A DNA stretch of 64,000 nucleotides from an uncultured Campylobacter sp. (GCF_937981295.1 NZ_CALJPC010000089.1:11533-75532), one strand, 5' to 3'; positions 44,989 to 54,256 are shown, numbered from the stretch's first letter. The notes: generated by a model from the sequence alone, not told the origin. Made by a program: numbers and translations.

Positions 44989-46346
44989 TCTACTATAAAT
45001 TCCTTTTGCCCTTTATAAATCGTAAAATAGGCATTTTTAAATTCTAAATTTTTGCCGTTTTGTACAGGAGCGCTTTTGCGAAAAATTCTAAACTCGCCCG
45101 CGCTTTTTAGATCAATTATGCCGTCTTCAACGTCGCCTTTGATCGTGCTTATCACATCTCCTGCGCGCAGCTGCCGCACCGATGCGCTAGGCAAAACGTA
45201 TGGTGTGATAGAGCCTACGTTGCCGTTTCTAGCTACGATCTCAAAATCGTCGATTTCAAAGCTTTGCTTATAAAATTTCGTCTTTTTTACTAGCAGATCG
45301 AGTTTATCGCCTAGCTGTAGCCCGCTGCCGCCATAGACAAAAACTCCACTTCCATCTTGAGAAATCGCAAAGCCATGGCGGTTTGTAAAACTCACGACTA
45401 CGCCTTTTATCAGCACAGGCTCACTTATAATGCGCCCGTAAAGCTCCTCTATCGTGACGGTCTTTGCGGCGCTATCGATATTTTTAGCTAAAAATTCTTG
45501 CTTTTTCGGCGTAGATTTTAAAGCGCCTTCGTCTGTCAGAATGAAGCTAATCGGGAAATGATCGGAAGTGAGAGAGGATTTGGCAAACGCGAAGCTGCCC
45601 TTTTTATATCCCGGCTCGCTACTAAAAAAATCGTCGCTAAGCAAGATATGATCGAGCACCGCACCGCTTTCATGAGACTCACAAGAGCCAAAATGCTTTA
45701 ACTGCGAGCAGGGATGTAGCGCCCATAAATCACTAAATCCGTCGCGCTCGATAAGCTCGTTTAGCAAAGAATTTCGCCCGAAATTCGTATTAAAATCTCC
45801 CGCTACGATAGCGCGTTGGTGCCCTTGCAAAACCTCGCGTAAAAAGGCGAAATTGCGCTTGCGCTCGCTAAGCGGATTGCGCGCAGAGAGCATATGCACG
45901 ACATAAAAGCTAAAATCAGTGCCGCCAAGCGCAAAATCCGCCCGCAAAATATCTCTAGTTTTAAGCTCTACTGGGCGGTAAGTTTTTTGAAATTTTATCG
46001 GTATGCGCGACATCACCGCCACGCCCGCAGGTGCAGTCTGTGCGCGCGAAAAAGCGTAGAATTTATAGCCCGCTTTCTGAGCAAGTGCTTTTAGCACAGC
46101 TTCGTTTTCGATCTCTTGCAGCCCCAAAATATCGGCATTAAGCGCGCTTATCTCATCCGCCACCTTTTGCAGCTTGCGCTCGTATTTTTGCTCGCTCCAT
46201 GAGCCGCGCCCGATCTCAAAGTCCGCGTACTCCGTGCCGTCGTTTACGCCGTCGAATAAATTTTGCACGTTAAACGATGCGATTTTCAGCTCCGCAGCAC
46301 CCGCGCCGCAGAAAAACATCGCAAAAAGTAGTGCTAAAACTCGCAA
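44985..46346 (-). CDS. Exported endonuclease/exonuclease/phosphatase family protein
   Basis: The product has 453 residues. A signal peptide (MRVLALLFAMFFCGAGA) leads into a DNase I-like domain: IASFNVQNLF, the catalytic LQEIENE, VAVMSRIP, VVHMLSARNP, AGDFNTNF and the C-terminal TSDHFPISF. These hold the metal-binding Glu, Asp, Asn and His. A C-terminal domain of about 170 residues (VLIKGVVVSFTNRHGFAISQ) resembles an OB-fold found in extracellular nucleases. It may act on extracellular or periplasmic DNA. The TTG start has AGGAG at good spacing and overlaps trmL by 13 bp. Confidence 0.85.
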   Translation of the reverse strand: MRVLALLFAMFFCGAGAAELKIASFNVQNLFDGVNDGTEYADFEIGRGSWSEQKYERKLQKVADEISALNADILGLQEIENEAVLKALAQKAGYKFYAFSRAQTAPAGVAVMSRIPIKFQKTYRPVELKTRDILRADFALGGTDFSFYVVHMLSARNPLSERKRNFAFLREVLQGHQRAIVAGDFNTNFGRNSLLNELIERDGFSDLWALHPCSQLKHFGSCESHESGAVLDHILLSDDFFSSEPGYKKGSFAFAKSSLTSDHFPISFILTDEGALKSTPKKQEFLAKNIDSAAKTVTIEELYGRIISEPVLIKGVVVSFTNRHGFAISQDGSGVFVYGGSGLQLGDKLDLLVKKTKFYKQSFEIDDFEIVARNGNVGSITPYVLPSASVRQLRAGDVISTIKGDVEDGIIDLKSAGEFRIFRKSAPVQNGKNLEFKNAYFTIYKGQKEFIVE

Positions 46347-46822
46347 ACCGCGCTCCTAAAGTCGAATTTATCGATATTTTGGCGGATCGCTTCGTAGGTT
46401 ACGATACCCACGCTGGTGGCTAAATTTAAACTGCGCCCCGCCCCGCTCATCGGGATCGTGATGCAGTTTTCGCGATTTGTGCGCATGATCTCAAGCGGCA
46501 GCCCGTGCCCCTCCGAGCCGAAAATCAAAAAATCGCCCGGCTGAAATTTTGCCTCATAGTAGAGCTTGTTCGTCTTCGTCGTCGCAAAAAAGAAGCGCTG
46601 CTTAAATTTCTCGTTCGCCGCCATAAACGCGTCCCAATTTTCCCAAATTTTAAGATCCAAGTTCGCCCAGTAATCAAGCCCCGCACGGCGCAGATGCTTA
46701 TCGTCGATGACGAATCCAAGTGGCTTGATCAGATGCAGGCAGCACCCAGCATTGACGCACATACGCCCGATGGAGCCGGTGTTTGTGTGGATCTGCGGAT
46801 ATACTAACACGATATTAAACAT
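46334..46822 (-). CDS. trmL: tRNA (cytidine(34)-2'-O)-methyltransferase
   Basis: The product has 162 residues from the ATG at 46822. TrmL methylates the wobble ribose of tRNA(Leu) isoacceptors. It is a minimal SPOUT enzyme: NIVLVYPQIHTNTGSIGRMC at the N-terminus, LIFGSEGHGLP for motif 2 and RSLNLATSVGIVTYEA for motif 3 forming the trefoil knot. It overlaps the downstream nuclease gene by 13 bp and has no clear ribosome site, so it may be read from the repeat-rich region upstream. Confidence 0.93.
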   Translation of the reverse strand: MFNIVLVYPQIHTNTGSIGRMCVNAGCCLHLIKPLGFVIDDKHLRRAGLDYWANLDLKIWENWDAFMAANEKFKQRFFFATTKTNKLYYEAKFQPGDFLIFGSEGHGLPLEIMRTNRENCITIPMSGAGRSLNLATSVGIVTYEAIRQNIDKFDFRSAVCEF

Positions 46823-47549
46823 CAAAAATCACCGATTTTGCATGAGCAGAATTTTGCAATTTAAAATTCCGCAAAGCGAGATTTTGAGATTTAGAATTTC
46901 GAAAAGCTAAATTACGCGGCTTGGAATTTCGCGCGGTAAAGCCTTGCAAATTTGAATGGGTAAAATTCCATAATTCGAAATTCTTTGAAGTAAAATTTAG
47001 GTTCGTGATTTTGCGACGCTGCAGGACGTCAGATTTTTTCTCACAGCAATACGGCTCTTGCGTCTTTCTATGGTGCGGCGCGACAGCTACTCCCATAGCA
47101 CAGGACGCGCGATACGGCTCGCTAAATTTTGCTTTAATACGTTTAATACGACGCAGGCTGTGAGATTTTGTGCCAAAATGTCCTAATCCGCAAAATTTCA
47201 TCTCGCTGTAATGCGAGCCGTGAAATTCCGCATCGCTGCTGCACGGCTCATATAATTTCTCGCCGCATCGATGTGATCTGCGAAATTCTCTCGATCCATA
47301 AAACTTCGCCTCGTGGATTTTCTCCGTGTGGCGGCACGACGGATGAAATTTTAATAGGTAAAATTCCGCGTCGTGAAATTCTACCGAGCTAAGCTTTGCG
47401 CTATGAAATCTTACGCTGCAAAAATTTAAATTTCGTGCAGCAAAAATCACGAGATTTCGCCTGCGATCAAAGCAAAAAGCGCATTTTTGCAAAGACGCAG
47501 CATTCTTGCAAAACGCGTAAATTTCGTCGCGACGATAGAATTTTTTCAT
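46815..47549 (-). CDS. 244-codon open frame made of AATTT-box repeat DNA, doubtful gene
   Basis: A long minus-strand frame starts MKKFYRRDEIYAF, 8 bases after GGAG, so automatic callers would probably accept it. The composition is odd: high Phe, Ser, His, Arg and Cys, with recurring EFH/KFH/NLNF/RNFKL motifs that come straight from repeated AAATTTC and GAATTTC boxes in the DNA. I see no domain. The pattern faintly resembles pentapeptide repeats, but spacing is irregular. It overlaps trmL slightly. I think it is repeat DNA that happens to be open, or a newborn gene. Confidence 0.3.
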   Translation of the reverse strand: MKKFYRRDEIYAFCKNAASLQKCAFCFDRRRNLVIFAARNLNFCSVRFHSAKLSSVEFHDAEFYLLKFHPSCRHTEKIHEAKFYGSREFRRSHRCGEKLYEPCSSDAEFHGSHYSEMKFCGLGHFGTKSHSLRRIKRIKAKFSEPYRASCAMGVAVAPHHRKTQEPYCCEKKSDVLQRRKITNLNFTSKNFELWNFTHSNLQGFTARNSKPRNLAFRNSKSQNLALRNFKLQNSAHAKSVIFDV

Positions 47550-47598
47550 AAAACTAGCTCCTAAATAAAACGGCGATTTTACAAAAATCTCTCTAAAT

Positions 47599-48720
47599 TT
47601 ACGCTTTTAAAGCCGCTACAAACGCCCTAATCTCCGCTTCTTGCAGCCTCTTGATCTCCTTGCCGATCGCAGCGCCGCGCAGATTGCGAGCGACATCCGC
47701 GGCGCAAACCAAGCTTTTAAATTTCTTATCCCAAATCCCAAGCCGCTTCGCCGCTTGCACCCTACCTTTACAATACAGCCCGAGCCACTGCTTAAGCGGC
47801 ATTTTTAGAGCGATTTTACATAGCCGCTCGTCGCTTACCCGCTTAAAAAACGGCTCGCTAAGTAGCCTTTTATAAAGAGAATTTAGCCCTAAATTCTTTA
47901 AAATCTTATTTTTATCTAATCCTAAAAAATTCAAAAACGCGTATAAAAAAAACATTTCATTTCTCACGAAAGATTCGCCGTGCTCTATGAATTGCATCAG
48001 TCGCTCGTGCGTGCGCGGATCAATCCGCAATCCAAAAACCCGCTCGTAAAGCCCTAGCTCTTGCATTAGCATCATCCCATATCGATGCATGGGTGCACGG
48101 AAAAATTTAATCAGCTCTGCTTTAATGCGCTCGCAACTAAGATCGCTAGCGTCGATACTATGCATGAGCTCTAAGGTGCGCGGCTCGGCGCGAAGCTCAA
48201 ATCTTGCGGCAAACTGCACCGCGCGATATACGCGCAAACTATCCTCCACGAAAGTGTGCGGATCAACCACTCGCAAAATCCTCGCATGCAAATCCGCAAG
48301 CCCGCCGTAAAAATCGAGTACTTTACCACTTATAGCGTCTATCATCATCGCATTGATCGTAAAATCGCGCCGCCTGCTAGCCTCATGTTCGTCCGTAGCC
48401 AAAGCGACGCTAAAGCCCTTGTGCCCGATGCCAGTCTTACTCTCGGTGCGCGGAAGCGAGATATCGAAGTTTTTGTATTTATAGACGAAGTAGCTTTTGC
48501 CGACGCCCTGTGCGCCGAAGTCCTGCATAATTTGCTCGAAACGGCGCGGTCCCACATCGTAAAGCTCCACATCCACATCAGCGCTCGCCCGCCCCAAAAA
48601 ATGATCGCGCACGCAACCGCCTACTAGATAGATACGCGAGCTAAATTTTTTAAGATAATCTAAAAGCGCGATGAAATCGTCATTTTGATAGATTTTCAAG
48701 TCGGTTTTCGATACTTGCAA
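47599..48720 (-). CDS. cca: CCA-adding enzyme / poly(A) polymerase family tRNA nucleotidyltransferase
   Basis: The product has 373 residues. The enzyme adds or repairs the CCA end of tRNA. The class II nucleotidyltransferase head is clear: YLVGGCVRDHFLGR, the metal-binding DVDVELYDV, and RRRDFTINAMMID. VEDSLRVYRAVQFAARF is the neck motif. It overlaps the ciaD-like gene by about 40 bp and uses a TTG start. The same gene pair occurs in C. jejuni (Cj0789 and Cj0788). Confidence 0.93.
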   Translation of the reverse strand: MQVSKTDLKIYQNDDFIALLDYLKKFSSRIYLVGGCVRDHFLGRASADVDVELYDVGPRRFEQIMQDFGAQGVGKSYFVYKYKNFDISLPRTESKTGIGHKGFSVALATDEHEASRRRDFTINAMMIDAISGKVLDFYGGLADLHARILRVVDPHTFVEDSLRVYRAVQFAARFELRAEPRTLELMHSIDASDLSCERIKAELIKFFRAPMHRYGMMLMQELGLYERVFGLRIDPRTHERLMQFIEHGESFVRNEMFFLYAFLNFLGLDKNKILKNLGLNSLYKRLLSEPFFKRVSDERLCKIALKMPLKQWLGLYCKGRVQAAKRLGIWDKKFKSLVCAADVARNLRGAAIGKEIKRLQEAEIRAFVAALKA

Positions 48721-50044
48721 GCAAAAATTCCATAAATTTTAAATTTAGCTCCACGCGCGCGTTCAAATCGCCCTTCTCAAAAGCGTTCAGCCCCTCAAAA
48801 AGCACTAAAATTCGCTCTTTTATCGCGCTCAAAAACTCCGCTTCGCTTGAAATTTTAAAATCTGCATTTGCGAGATATTTTGATTTATCACCCGCTTGAG
48901 GTTGTCTCGCAGCCCCGAGATGTCGCACTGCTTCAGGATGGCACGTGGCGGAATTTTTAGCACCATAAGAGGCAAGGCTTCCCGCTTGCATATCCTGTGC
49001 GGCAGAATTGCGAAGCTGCGGCGTGGCGAGCTCATCACCTCGCACCCTGGGCGTCGTAAAATTCTGCGGCTGTGAAACGAAATTTTGCTGCTGTGCGGCA
49101 GCATTGCGGATCTCTAGCGCGGCGGAATTTTGAGCTTGAAGTGACGCTAAATCCTGCTTTTTAGGATGCGCTGTGCTGAAATAATCGTCAACTTCGTTTT
49201 CTTTGAAATCAGAGCCAGGCCCAAAATCGTCATTACTTAGCTCCTTAAAATGCGCGCCTAAAATACGAGGCGTCAAATCTTGCTTACTTTGGGAGTCGTC
49301 ATCCGTAGAATTTAGCGCTAATTCAAAATCTTTACTTTCGGCAGAGCTTCGCGGTATGCTTGCGTCCCTGCCTTGCGGCGAAACAAACCTATTCATATCA
49401 CTGCCTAGACTATCGTAAATTTCGCCTGCGATGCCTGATAAATCACGCAAGCTTTCGTCAAATTTCACGGCAGAGCTTTTTAAAATTTCATCGCTTGCAA
49501 AGGCGGTATTTACGGAATCTTTGCCGCTTGCAGAAATGGAATTTATAAAATTTCCTCCATTTAAAGAGACGGAAACCACGGAATTTTCACTGCTTGTAAG
49601 ATCAGAGTTTTTAAAATTCTCCTCGCTGGAAAAAGTAAAATTTTCATCTTTTGCGGCAGATTTTTTTAAAGTAGCGTCCGCTGCAAATTCCACGCTGCTA
49701 GGCGCAGAGCTACCACCCGCCATGAAATTTGAACGATCTAGGGTGGAATTTAAAGCGTCCGATGAAACAAAGCGCGAAGTGGAATTTTTAGTATCTAAGG
49801 AAGTGAAATTTTGCGCGTTTGATGAAGCGATATCCGGTGCAGATGTGGAATTTAAGGCGCCAGATGCAATGGGATCTGGCGCAAAAGAAGCGGGGCTTAA
49901 AGCATCCTGCGAAGCCTGCGCTTCTGCTTCAGCGCCGTTTGCATTCACAGCCCCCTCTTGCTGCACTGCCAAATCTTGCACGCGCTTTTGTGCTTTCATC
50001 TCATTTACTGCTTCGATGATATCTTCCAGTTCATTTTCATACAT
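48680..50044 (-). CDS. CiaD-like protein with greatly expanded low-complexity middle
   Basis: The product has 454 residues from the ATG at 50044. The first 30 residues (MYENELEDIIEAVNEMKAQK) and the last 50 (ERILVLFEGLNAF, then LNLKFMEFLLASIENRLENL) resemble the short C. jejuni protein Cj0788 (CiaD), a secreted invasion-related effector, and the neighbour cca is the same. The C. jejuni protein is much shorter. About 370 residues in between are Ser/Asn/Ala/Asp-rich with recurrent NSTS, SAAQ, QNF and KNST motifs encoded by AATTT-centred boxes. Whether the expanded form still acts as an effector is unknown. Confidence 0.7.
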   Translation of the reverse strand: MYENELEDIIEAVNEMKAQKRVQDLAVQQEGAVNANGAEAEAQASQDALSPASFAPDPIASGALNSTSAPDIASSNAQNFTSLDTKNSTSRFVSSDALNSTLDRSNFMAGGSSAPSSVEFAADATLKKSAAKDENFTFSSEENFKNSDLTSSENSVVSVSLNGGNFINSISASGKDSVNTAFASDEILKSSAVKFDESLRDLSGIAGEIYDSLGSDMNRFVSPQGRDASIPRSSAESKDFELALNSTDDDSQSKQDLTPRILGAHFKELSNDDFGPGSDFKENEVDDYFSTAHPKKQDLASLQAQNSAALEIRNAAAQQQNFVSQPQNFTTPRVRGDELATPQLRNSAAQDMQAGSLASYGAKNSATCHPEAVRHLGAARQPQAGDKSKYLANADFKISSEAEFLSAIKERILVLFEGLNAFEKGDLNARVELNLKFMEFLLASIENRLENLSK

Positions 50045-50279
50045 CAATTAGCCACCTCTTAAATTCTGCTTGTTTGCGCGCATCGACGCTTAAAAAGCGC
50101 TCCAGCATCGCCATATTAACGCCCGAGCTTACTCGATGATTTAAATTTAGCCGCGCAAAAAGCACTGCGATATCGGCATTGCTAGGATCTGTGCGCAGTG
50201 CAGCGCGGCAGGCGCGAAGCGCGCCGTAAATATCGCCTCTTTCCTCAAGCTTCAAAGCATAAGCCAGCGCGCTATTCAA
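50037..50279 (-). CDS. Small TPR-like protein upstream of the CiaD-like gene
   Basis: The product has 80 residues and is entirely helical, with a tetratricopeptide-like pattern (ALKLEERGDIYGALRACRAA, then LRTDPSNADIAVLFARLNL). It overlaps the CiaD-like start by about 8 bp and follows leuB by 9 bp. A protein of this type sits next to ciaD in C. jejuni as well, as I recall, so the two may act together. No enzymatic role is visible. Confidence 0.75.
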   Translation of the reverse strand: MNSALAYALKLEERGDIYGALRACRAALRTDPSNADIAVLFARLNLNHRVSSGVNMAMLERFLSVDARKQAEFKRWLIDV

Positions 50280-50288
50280 GGCCTACTC

Positions 50289-51359
50289 CTAGGCTTTGGC
50301 CGCGTAATCTGCGATGATCGAGCCGATCTCTGCGGTCAAGCAAATTTCTTTGGCATCGTACTGCGCGATATCCTTGGTGCGGTATCCGTCGCGAAGCACG
50401 GCGCGTACGGCAAGCTCGATCGCGGCTGCGGCCTCATTTTCGCCGAATGCGTATTTCAGCATCATCGCAGCGCTTAAGATCGTAGCGATCGGGTTTGCAA
50501 TACCCTGCCCCGCGATGTCGGGCGCGCTGCCGTGGATAGGTTCGTAGATGCCTACCTTACCGCCGATACTCGCACTCGGAAGCAATCCGATCGAGCCGCA
50601 GATCATGCTCGCCTCATCGCTTAAAATATCGCCGAACAAATTCTCCGTTAAAATCACGTCAAACTGCGCGGGCGCCCGCACTAGCTGCATCGCGGCGTTA
50701 TCAACGTACATAAACTCCAAATTTATCCCCTCGTAATTTCCTGCTAGCTCGCTTACGACCTCGCGCCACAGCTGGCTTGTTTCAAGCACGTTGGCCTTAT
50801 CCACGAGCGTTATCTTTTTATTTCGCAAAAGCGCGGCCTCAAAGGCAACTTTTGCGACGCGCTCGATCTCAGAGACGTTGTAGCACATCGTATTTAGCGC
50901 GTCCTTTTCGTTTTTAACGCGCGGCTGCCCGAAATAAATCCCGCCCGTAAGCTCGCGCACCACCATTATATCGACGCCTTTGATGATCTCCGGCTTTAGC
51001 GTCGAAGCGTTTATCAGCTCATCAAAAATCATCGCAGGACGCAAATTTGCAAACGCTCCAAGCTCTTTGCGAATTTTTAGCAGTCCGCTTTCGGGGCGCA
51101 GTTCGCGCGGCAAGCCATCCCATTTAGCGCCACCGATCGCGCCGAAAAGCACCGCATCGCTTGATTTAGCGGTATTTAGCGTCTCATCTGGAAGCGGAAC
51201 GCCCATAATGTCGATTGCCGCGCCGCCCATCAAGCGGTAGTCAAAATTTAGTTCAAAATTAAATTTATGGCTTACGGCATCGAGCACTTTGATCGCTTCT
51301 TCGATGATCTCAGGGCCGATTCCGTCGCCTTTTATCACGCATACGTCGTATTTTTTCAT
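50289..51359 (-). CDS. leuB: 3-isopropylmalate dehydrogenase
   Basis: The product has 356 residues. LeuB oxidises and decarboxylates 3-isopropylmalate in leucine synthesis. Family motifs: VIKGDGIGPEIIEEA, FGAIGGAKWDGLP, the substrate loop VRELTGGIYFGQPR, and NLFGDILSDEASMICGSIGLLPSAS with the NAD-binding HGSAPDIAGQGIANPIA. It follows leuD by 9 bp. leuA and leuC are not here. Confidence 0.97.
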   Translation of the reverse strand: MKKYDVCVIKGDGIGPEIIEEAIKVLDAVSHKFNFELNFDYRLMGGAAIDIMGVPLPDETLNTAKSSDAVLFGAIGGAKWDGLPRELRPESGLLKIRKELGAFANLRPAMIFDELINASTLKPEIIKGVDIMVVRELTGGIYFGQPRVKNEKDALNTMCYNVSEIERVAKVAFEAALLRNKKITLVDKANVLETSQLWREVVSELAGNYEGINLEFMYVDNAAMQLVRAPAQFDVILTENLFGDILSDEASMICGSIGLLPSASIGGKVGIYEPIHGSAPDIAGQGIANPIATILSAAMMLKYAFGENEAAAAIELAVRAVLRDGYRTKDIAQYDAKEICLTAEIGSIIADYAAKA

Positions 51360-51368
51360 CCAAATTCC

Positions 51369-51851
51369 TTACAAGTTTATCTTTGTTTTTGCGTAATTTA
51401 TCGCTCCGCCCGCGTCGAGTAGCTTTTGCATAAACTCGGGTATCGCGCCGAATTTATACTGAGTTTTTTGAGTTAAATTTTTAATTACGCCGCCCTTTAG
51501 ATCGATGCTAAGCTCGTCGCCCTGCGCGATCTTGTCCGTCTCATCGCATTCGAGGATCAAAAAGCCCGTATTGAAGCTGTTTCGATAAAAAATCCTAGCG
51601 AAGTTCTTTGCGATCACGCATGAAATCCCGGCGGCCTTAAGCGCCATCGGAGCGTGCTCGCGCGAGCTGCCGCAGCCGAAATTTTTCCCCGCTACGATGA
51701 TGTCGCCGCGAGCTATTTTGGACGAAAAATCCTTGTCCGCATCCTCCATGATATGCGTCGCAAGTACCGCCGCGTCGGATGTATTTAGGTAGCGCGCCGC
51801 GATAATAATGTCGGTGTCGATATCATCGCCGAATTTCCATACTTTTGCCAT
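51369..51851 (-). CDS. leuD: 3-isopropylmalate dehydratase small subunit
   Basis: The product has 160 residues. With LeuC it isomerises 2- to 3-isopropylmalate. VWKFGDDIDTDIIIAARYLN at the start and AGKNFGCGSSREHAPMALKA are the swivel-domain signatures. It is the short archaeal-type LeuD common in Epsilonproteobacteria. It begins the leuD-leuB-TPR-ciaD run on the minus strand. The LeuC partner must lie elsewhere. Confidence 0.95.
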   Translation of the reverse strand: MAKVWKFGDDIDTDIIIAARYLNTSDAAVLATHIMEDADKDFSSKIARGDIIVAGKNFGCGSSREHAPMALKAAGISCVIAKNFARIFYRNSFNTGFLILECDETDKIAQGDELSIDLKGGVIKNLTQKTQYKFGAIPEFMQKLLDAGGAINYAKTKINL

Positions 51852-52208
51852 ATTTCCGCCTTAAATTTTAAAATAGATGCGCGATTTTACCGACAAATTT
51901 ATTAAAATCCGCTCAATCGCTCCGATATGAGGGCGGAATTCCTCGTTTGAAATTTAGGGCTAAATTTAAACGCGAGAGCGTAGAGATGGAAAGTGCGGAG
52001 GCGTTAAATTTTAAATCGGCAGCGCAAAGGAAGCGGATTTTTTGCTCGCTAATTTTCGTCTTGCGAACGCAGAATTTTAGCGAGCGATCTTAAATTTAGC
52101 TAAAAATATAACCTAAATTTTAAAATTTAGCCTAATTTTTAGGATTTGAAAAATTATTAAATTTAGACTATTCGCGCCGCATATAAGCAAAAATAAAGAG
52201 CGTTTCGG
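51852..52208 (+). other. Divergent intergenic region between leuD and rpoD
   Basis: No gene is seen. Left of 52200 the DNA is AATTT-box sequence, including two copies of TAAATTTTAAAATTTAGCCT-like segments around 52110-52135. The right end holds the rpoD promoter, listed separately. Confidence 0.5.
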
Positions 52209-52214
52209 TATAAT
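52209..52214 (+). promoter_or_regulatory. -10 box of rpoD
   Basis: A perfect TATAAT preceded by GG lies 44 bp before the rpoD ATG. No -35 consensus is seen; upstream AT-rich runs are typical of Campylobacter promoters. Confidence 0.55.
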
Positions 52215-52257
52215 CCAATTTTCCAAAACCAAATACACAACGACACAAGGAGATTTT

Positions 52258-54138
52258 ATGGCGAGCCCAAAAGACGCCTTAACGCCCATCGAGCAGTTCT
52301 TCGACGAAAATCAAAAAAGCTACATCACCTACGAAAGACTGATAAAATTTTTCGATAAAGCCCCCACCGCGACGGCCGTTAAGAAGGTCGAAGCGCTTAC
52401 GAAAAAATTTGACGTCGAGCTGATCTCCGCCGCAGAAATCTCCAAAATCAAAAATTTAGAGGACGCGAAGCTCAAAGAAGCCACGCAAAAAAAGCTGCTG
52501 GACGAGGGCTGGGACGAGGAGTTTGACCTATCCAGCGACGTCGAGCTTTTGGAGTGGAGCCGTTCGGACAGCCCGGTGCGGATGTATCTGCGCGAAATGG
52601 GACAGATCCCGCTGCTAACCAAAGAAGAGGAGATCGAAATCAGCAAAAAAATCGAGCTCGGCGAGGACATCATCATCGACGCGTTTTGCTCGGTGCCGTA
52701 CTTAATAGACTTTATTTTAGACTATAAAGAGCCGCTTATCAACCGCGAGCGCCGCGTAAAGGAGCTTTTCAAGAGCTTTGACGACAGCGACGAAGAGGGT
52801 GAAGACGAGGACGAAGAGGAACTATCGGAGGAGGATTACGACGACGAGGAGGATGAGGAAAGTGCGGACGAGGCGAAGCAAAGGCGCTCTAGAAAGAACG
52901 ATAAGCGCGCTCTAAAGGTCATCGAAAGCTTCAAGGCTCTTGAAAAAGCCAAAAAGGATTGGATGAAATTTGCCGAGAAAAACGCCGAGGCGATTAAGCA
53001 GAGCAAGGGAATTTTATCGAAGCTAAACTTGGCGTTTAAAAAGAAAATTTTAAAAGAAAAGCTCATGGATCTGGGGCCTACGAGCAAGCTCATCACCGAG
53101 ATCGTAAAATCGATGGAGACTGCGTTAAAAAGCGACGAGGGTTTCGAAAAGGAGCTCAAGCGCCTGGAATACAAGCTGCCGATGTTTAGCGCCGAACTGC
53201 GCGAAAATCACAAAAAAATCCTAAAAGATATCACGAAGCTCAGCAAGGACGACATCATCGCGCGCGTGCCGGAAGCTACGATGGTCTCGACCTACGTCGA
53301 TATAAAAAAGCTCTTTTTGACAAAAGAGGCGAGCAAAAAAAGCTTTAATCTCGAGCCCGAGCGGCTGAAAGAAATTTTAGAGCAGATCAAGCGCGGCAAG
53401 CGCATCAGCGATAACGCAAAGGCGCGCATGGCGAAGTCCAACCTGCGCCTGGTCGTCTCCATCGCTAAGCGCTACACGAACCGCGGGCTGCCGTTTTTAG
53501 ACCTCATCCAGGAGGGTAACATCGGCCTTATGAAGGCTGTGGATAAATTTGAATACAAGCGCGGCTATAAATTTTCGACCTATGCGACGTGGTGGATCCG
53601 CCAGGCGATCAGCCGCGCCATCGCCGACCAAGCACGCACGATCCGCATCCCGATCCATATGATCGAGACGATAAATCGAATTAATAAAATCACGCGCAAA
53701 TATATGCAAGAAGGCGGCAAGGAGCCCGATATCAACGTCATCGCGCAAGAAGTAGGCCTTAGCGTCGATAAAGTAAAGCAGGTCATCAAAATCACAAAGG
53801 AACCAATCAGCCTAGAAGCGCCGATCGGAAACGAGGATGACGGCAAATTCGGCGATTTCGTCGAGGATAAAAGCTCGGTTTCGCCGATCGAGCAAATTTT
53901 AAAATCCGACCTAAAAGAGCAGATCGACGATATTTTAGAACAGCTCAACGACCGCGAGCGCACGGTGATCCGCATGCGATTCGGACTGCTTGACGACGAG
54001 AGCGACCGCACGCTTGAAGAGATCGGCAAGGAGCTCAATATCACTCGCGAGCGCGTCCGCCAGATCGAAAGCTCGGCGATCAAAAAGCTAAAACACCCAA
54101 AAATCGGCCGCAAACTCAAAACCTATATCGAGAGCTAG
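52258..54138 (+). CDS. rpoD: Primary sigma factor RpoD (sigma-70)
   Basis: The product has 626 residues. Region 1.1 (1-80) is followed by region 1.2 around SPVRMYLREMGQIPLLT, a very acidic non-conserved segment (about 178-205, mostly Glu and Asp), and regions 2.1-2.4 with YKFSTYATWWIRQAI and RTIRIPIHMIETINRI, which bind the -10 box. Region 3 follows, and region 4.2 (LEEIGKELNITRERVRQIES) binds the -35 box. The ATG has AAGGAG upstream. All functional regions are intact, consistent with the perfect sigma-70 promoters elsewhere in the window. Confidence 0.97.
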   Translation: MASPKDALTPIEQFFDENQKSYITYERLIKFFDKAPTATAVKKVEALTKKFDVELISAAEISKIKNLEDAKLKEATQKKLLDEGWDEEFDLSSDVELLEWSRSDSPVRMYLREMGQIPLLTKEEEIEISKKIELGEDIIIDAFCSVPYLIDFILDYKEPLINRERRVKELFKSFDDSDEEGEDEDEEELSEEDYDDEEDEESADEAKQRRSRKNDKRALKVIESFKALEKAKKDWMKFAEKNAEAIKQSKGILSKLNLAFKKKILKEKLMDLGPTSKLITEIVKSMETALKSDEGFEKELKRLEYKLPMFSAELRENHKKILKDITKLSKDDIIARVPEATMVSTYVDIKKLFLTKEASKKSFNLEPERLKEILEQIKRGKRISDNAKARMAKSNLRLVVSIAKRYTNRGLPFLDLIQEGNIGLMKAVDKFEYKRGYKFSTYATWWIRQAISRAIADQARTIRIPIHMIETINRINKITRKYMQEGGKEPDINVIAQEVGLSVDKVKQVIKITKEPISLEAPIGNEDDGKFGDFVEDKSSVSPIEQILKSDLKEQIDDILEQLNDRERTVIRMRFGLLDDESDRTLEEIGKELNITRERVRQIESSAIKKLKHPKIGRKLKTYIES

Positions 54139-54222
54139 AGTAAAACGCCGATATAGCGATCTAGCACACGCCGAGGTAGCGGGCTTTTTAAAGCGATGTT
54201 ATCGCGCGTACTTGTAAAATCA

Positions 54223-54256
54223 TAGAATTCCGCTCTAAATCCAAAGCGGAATTCTA
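54223..54256 (+). terminator. Perfect 12-bp hairpin downstream of rpoD
   Basis: TAGAATTCCGCT and AGCGGAATTCTA are exact complements around a 10-base loop, 85 bp after the rpoD stop. A-rich and then T-rich sequence follows (AAAAAATTTTAT). It is likely a terminator, although the T-run is not adjacent. The TAGAATTCC arm equals the start of the CRISPR repeat by sequence, probably by chance. Confidence 0.5.

Noticed and set aside
49431..50051. 206-codon plus-strand frame opposite the CiaD-like gene
   Set aside because: It is an antisense shadow of low-complexity coding DNA.
54223..54256. TAGAATTCC hairpin arms as a further CRISPR repeat
   Set aside because: Only nine bases match the repeat and there is no spacing pattern; a terminator hairpin explains it better.
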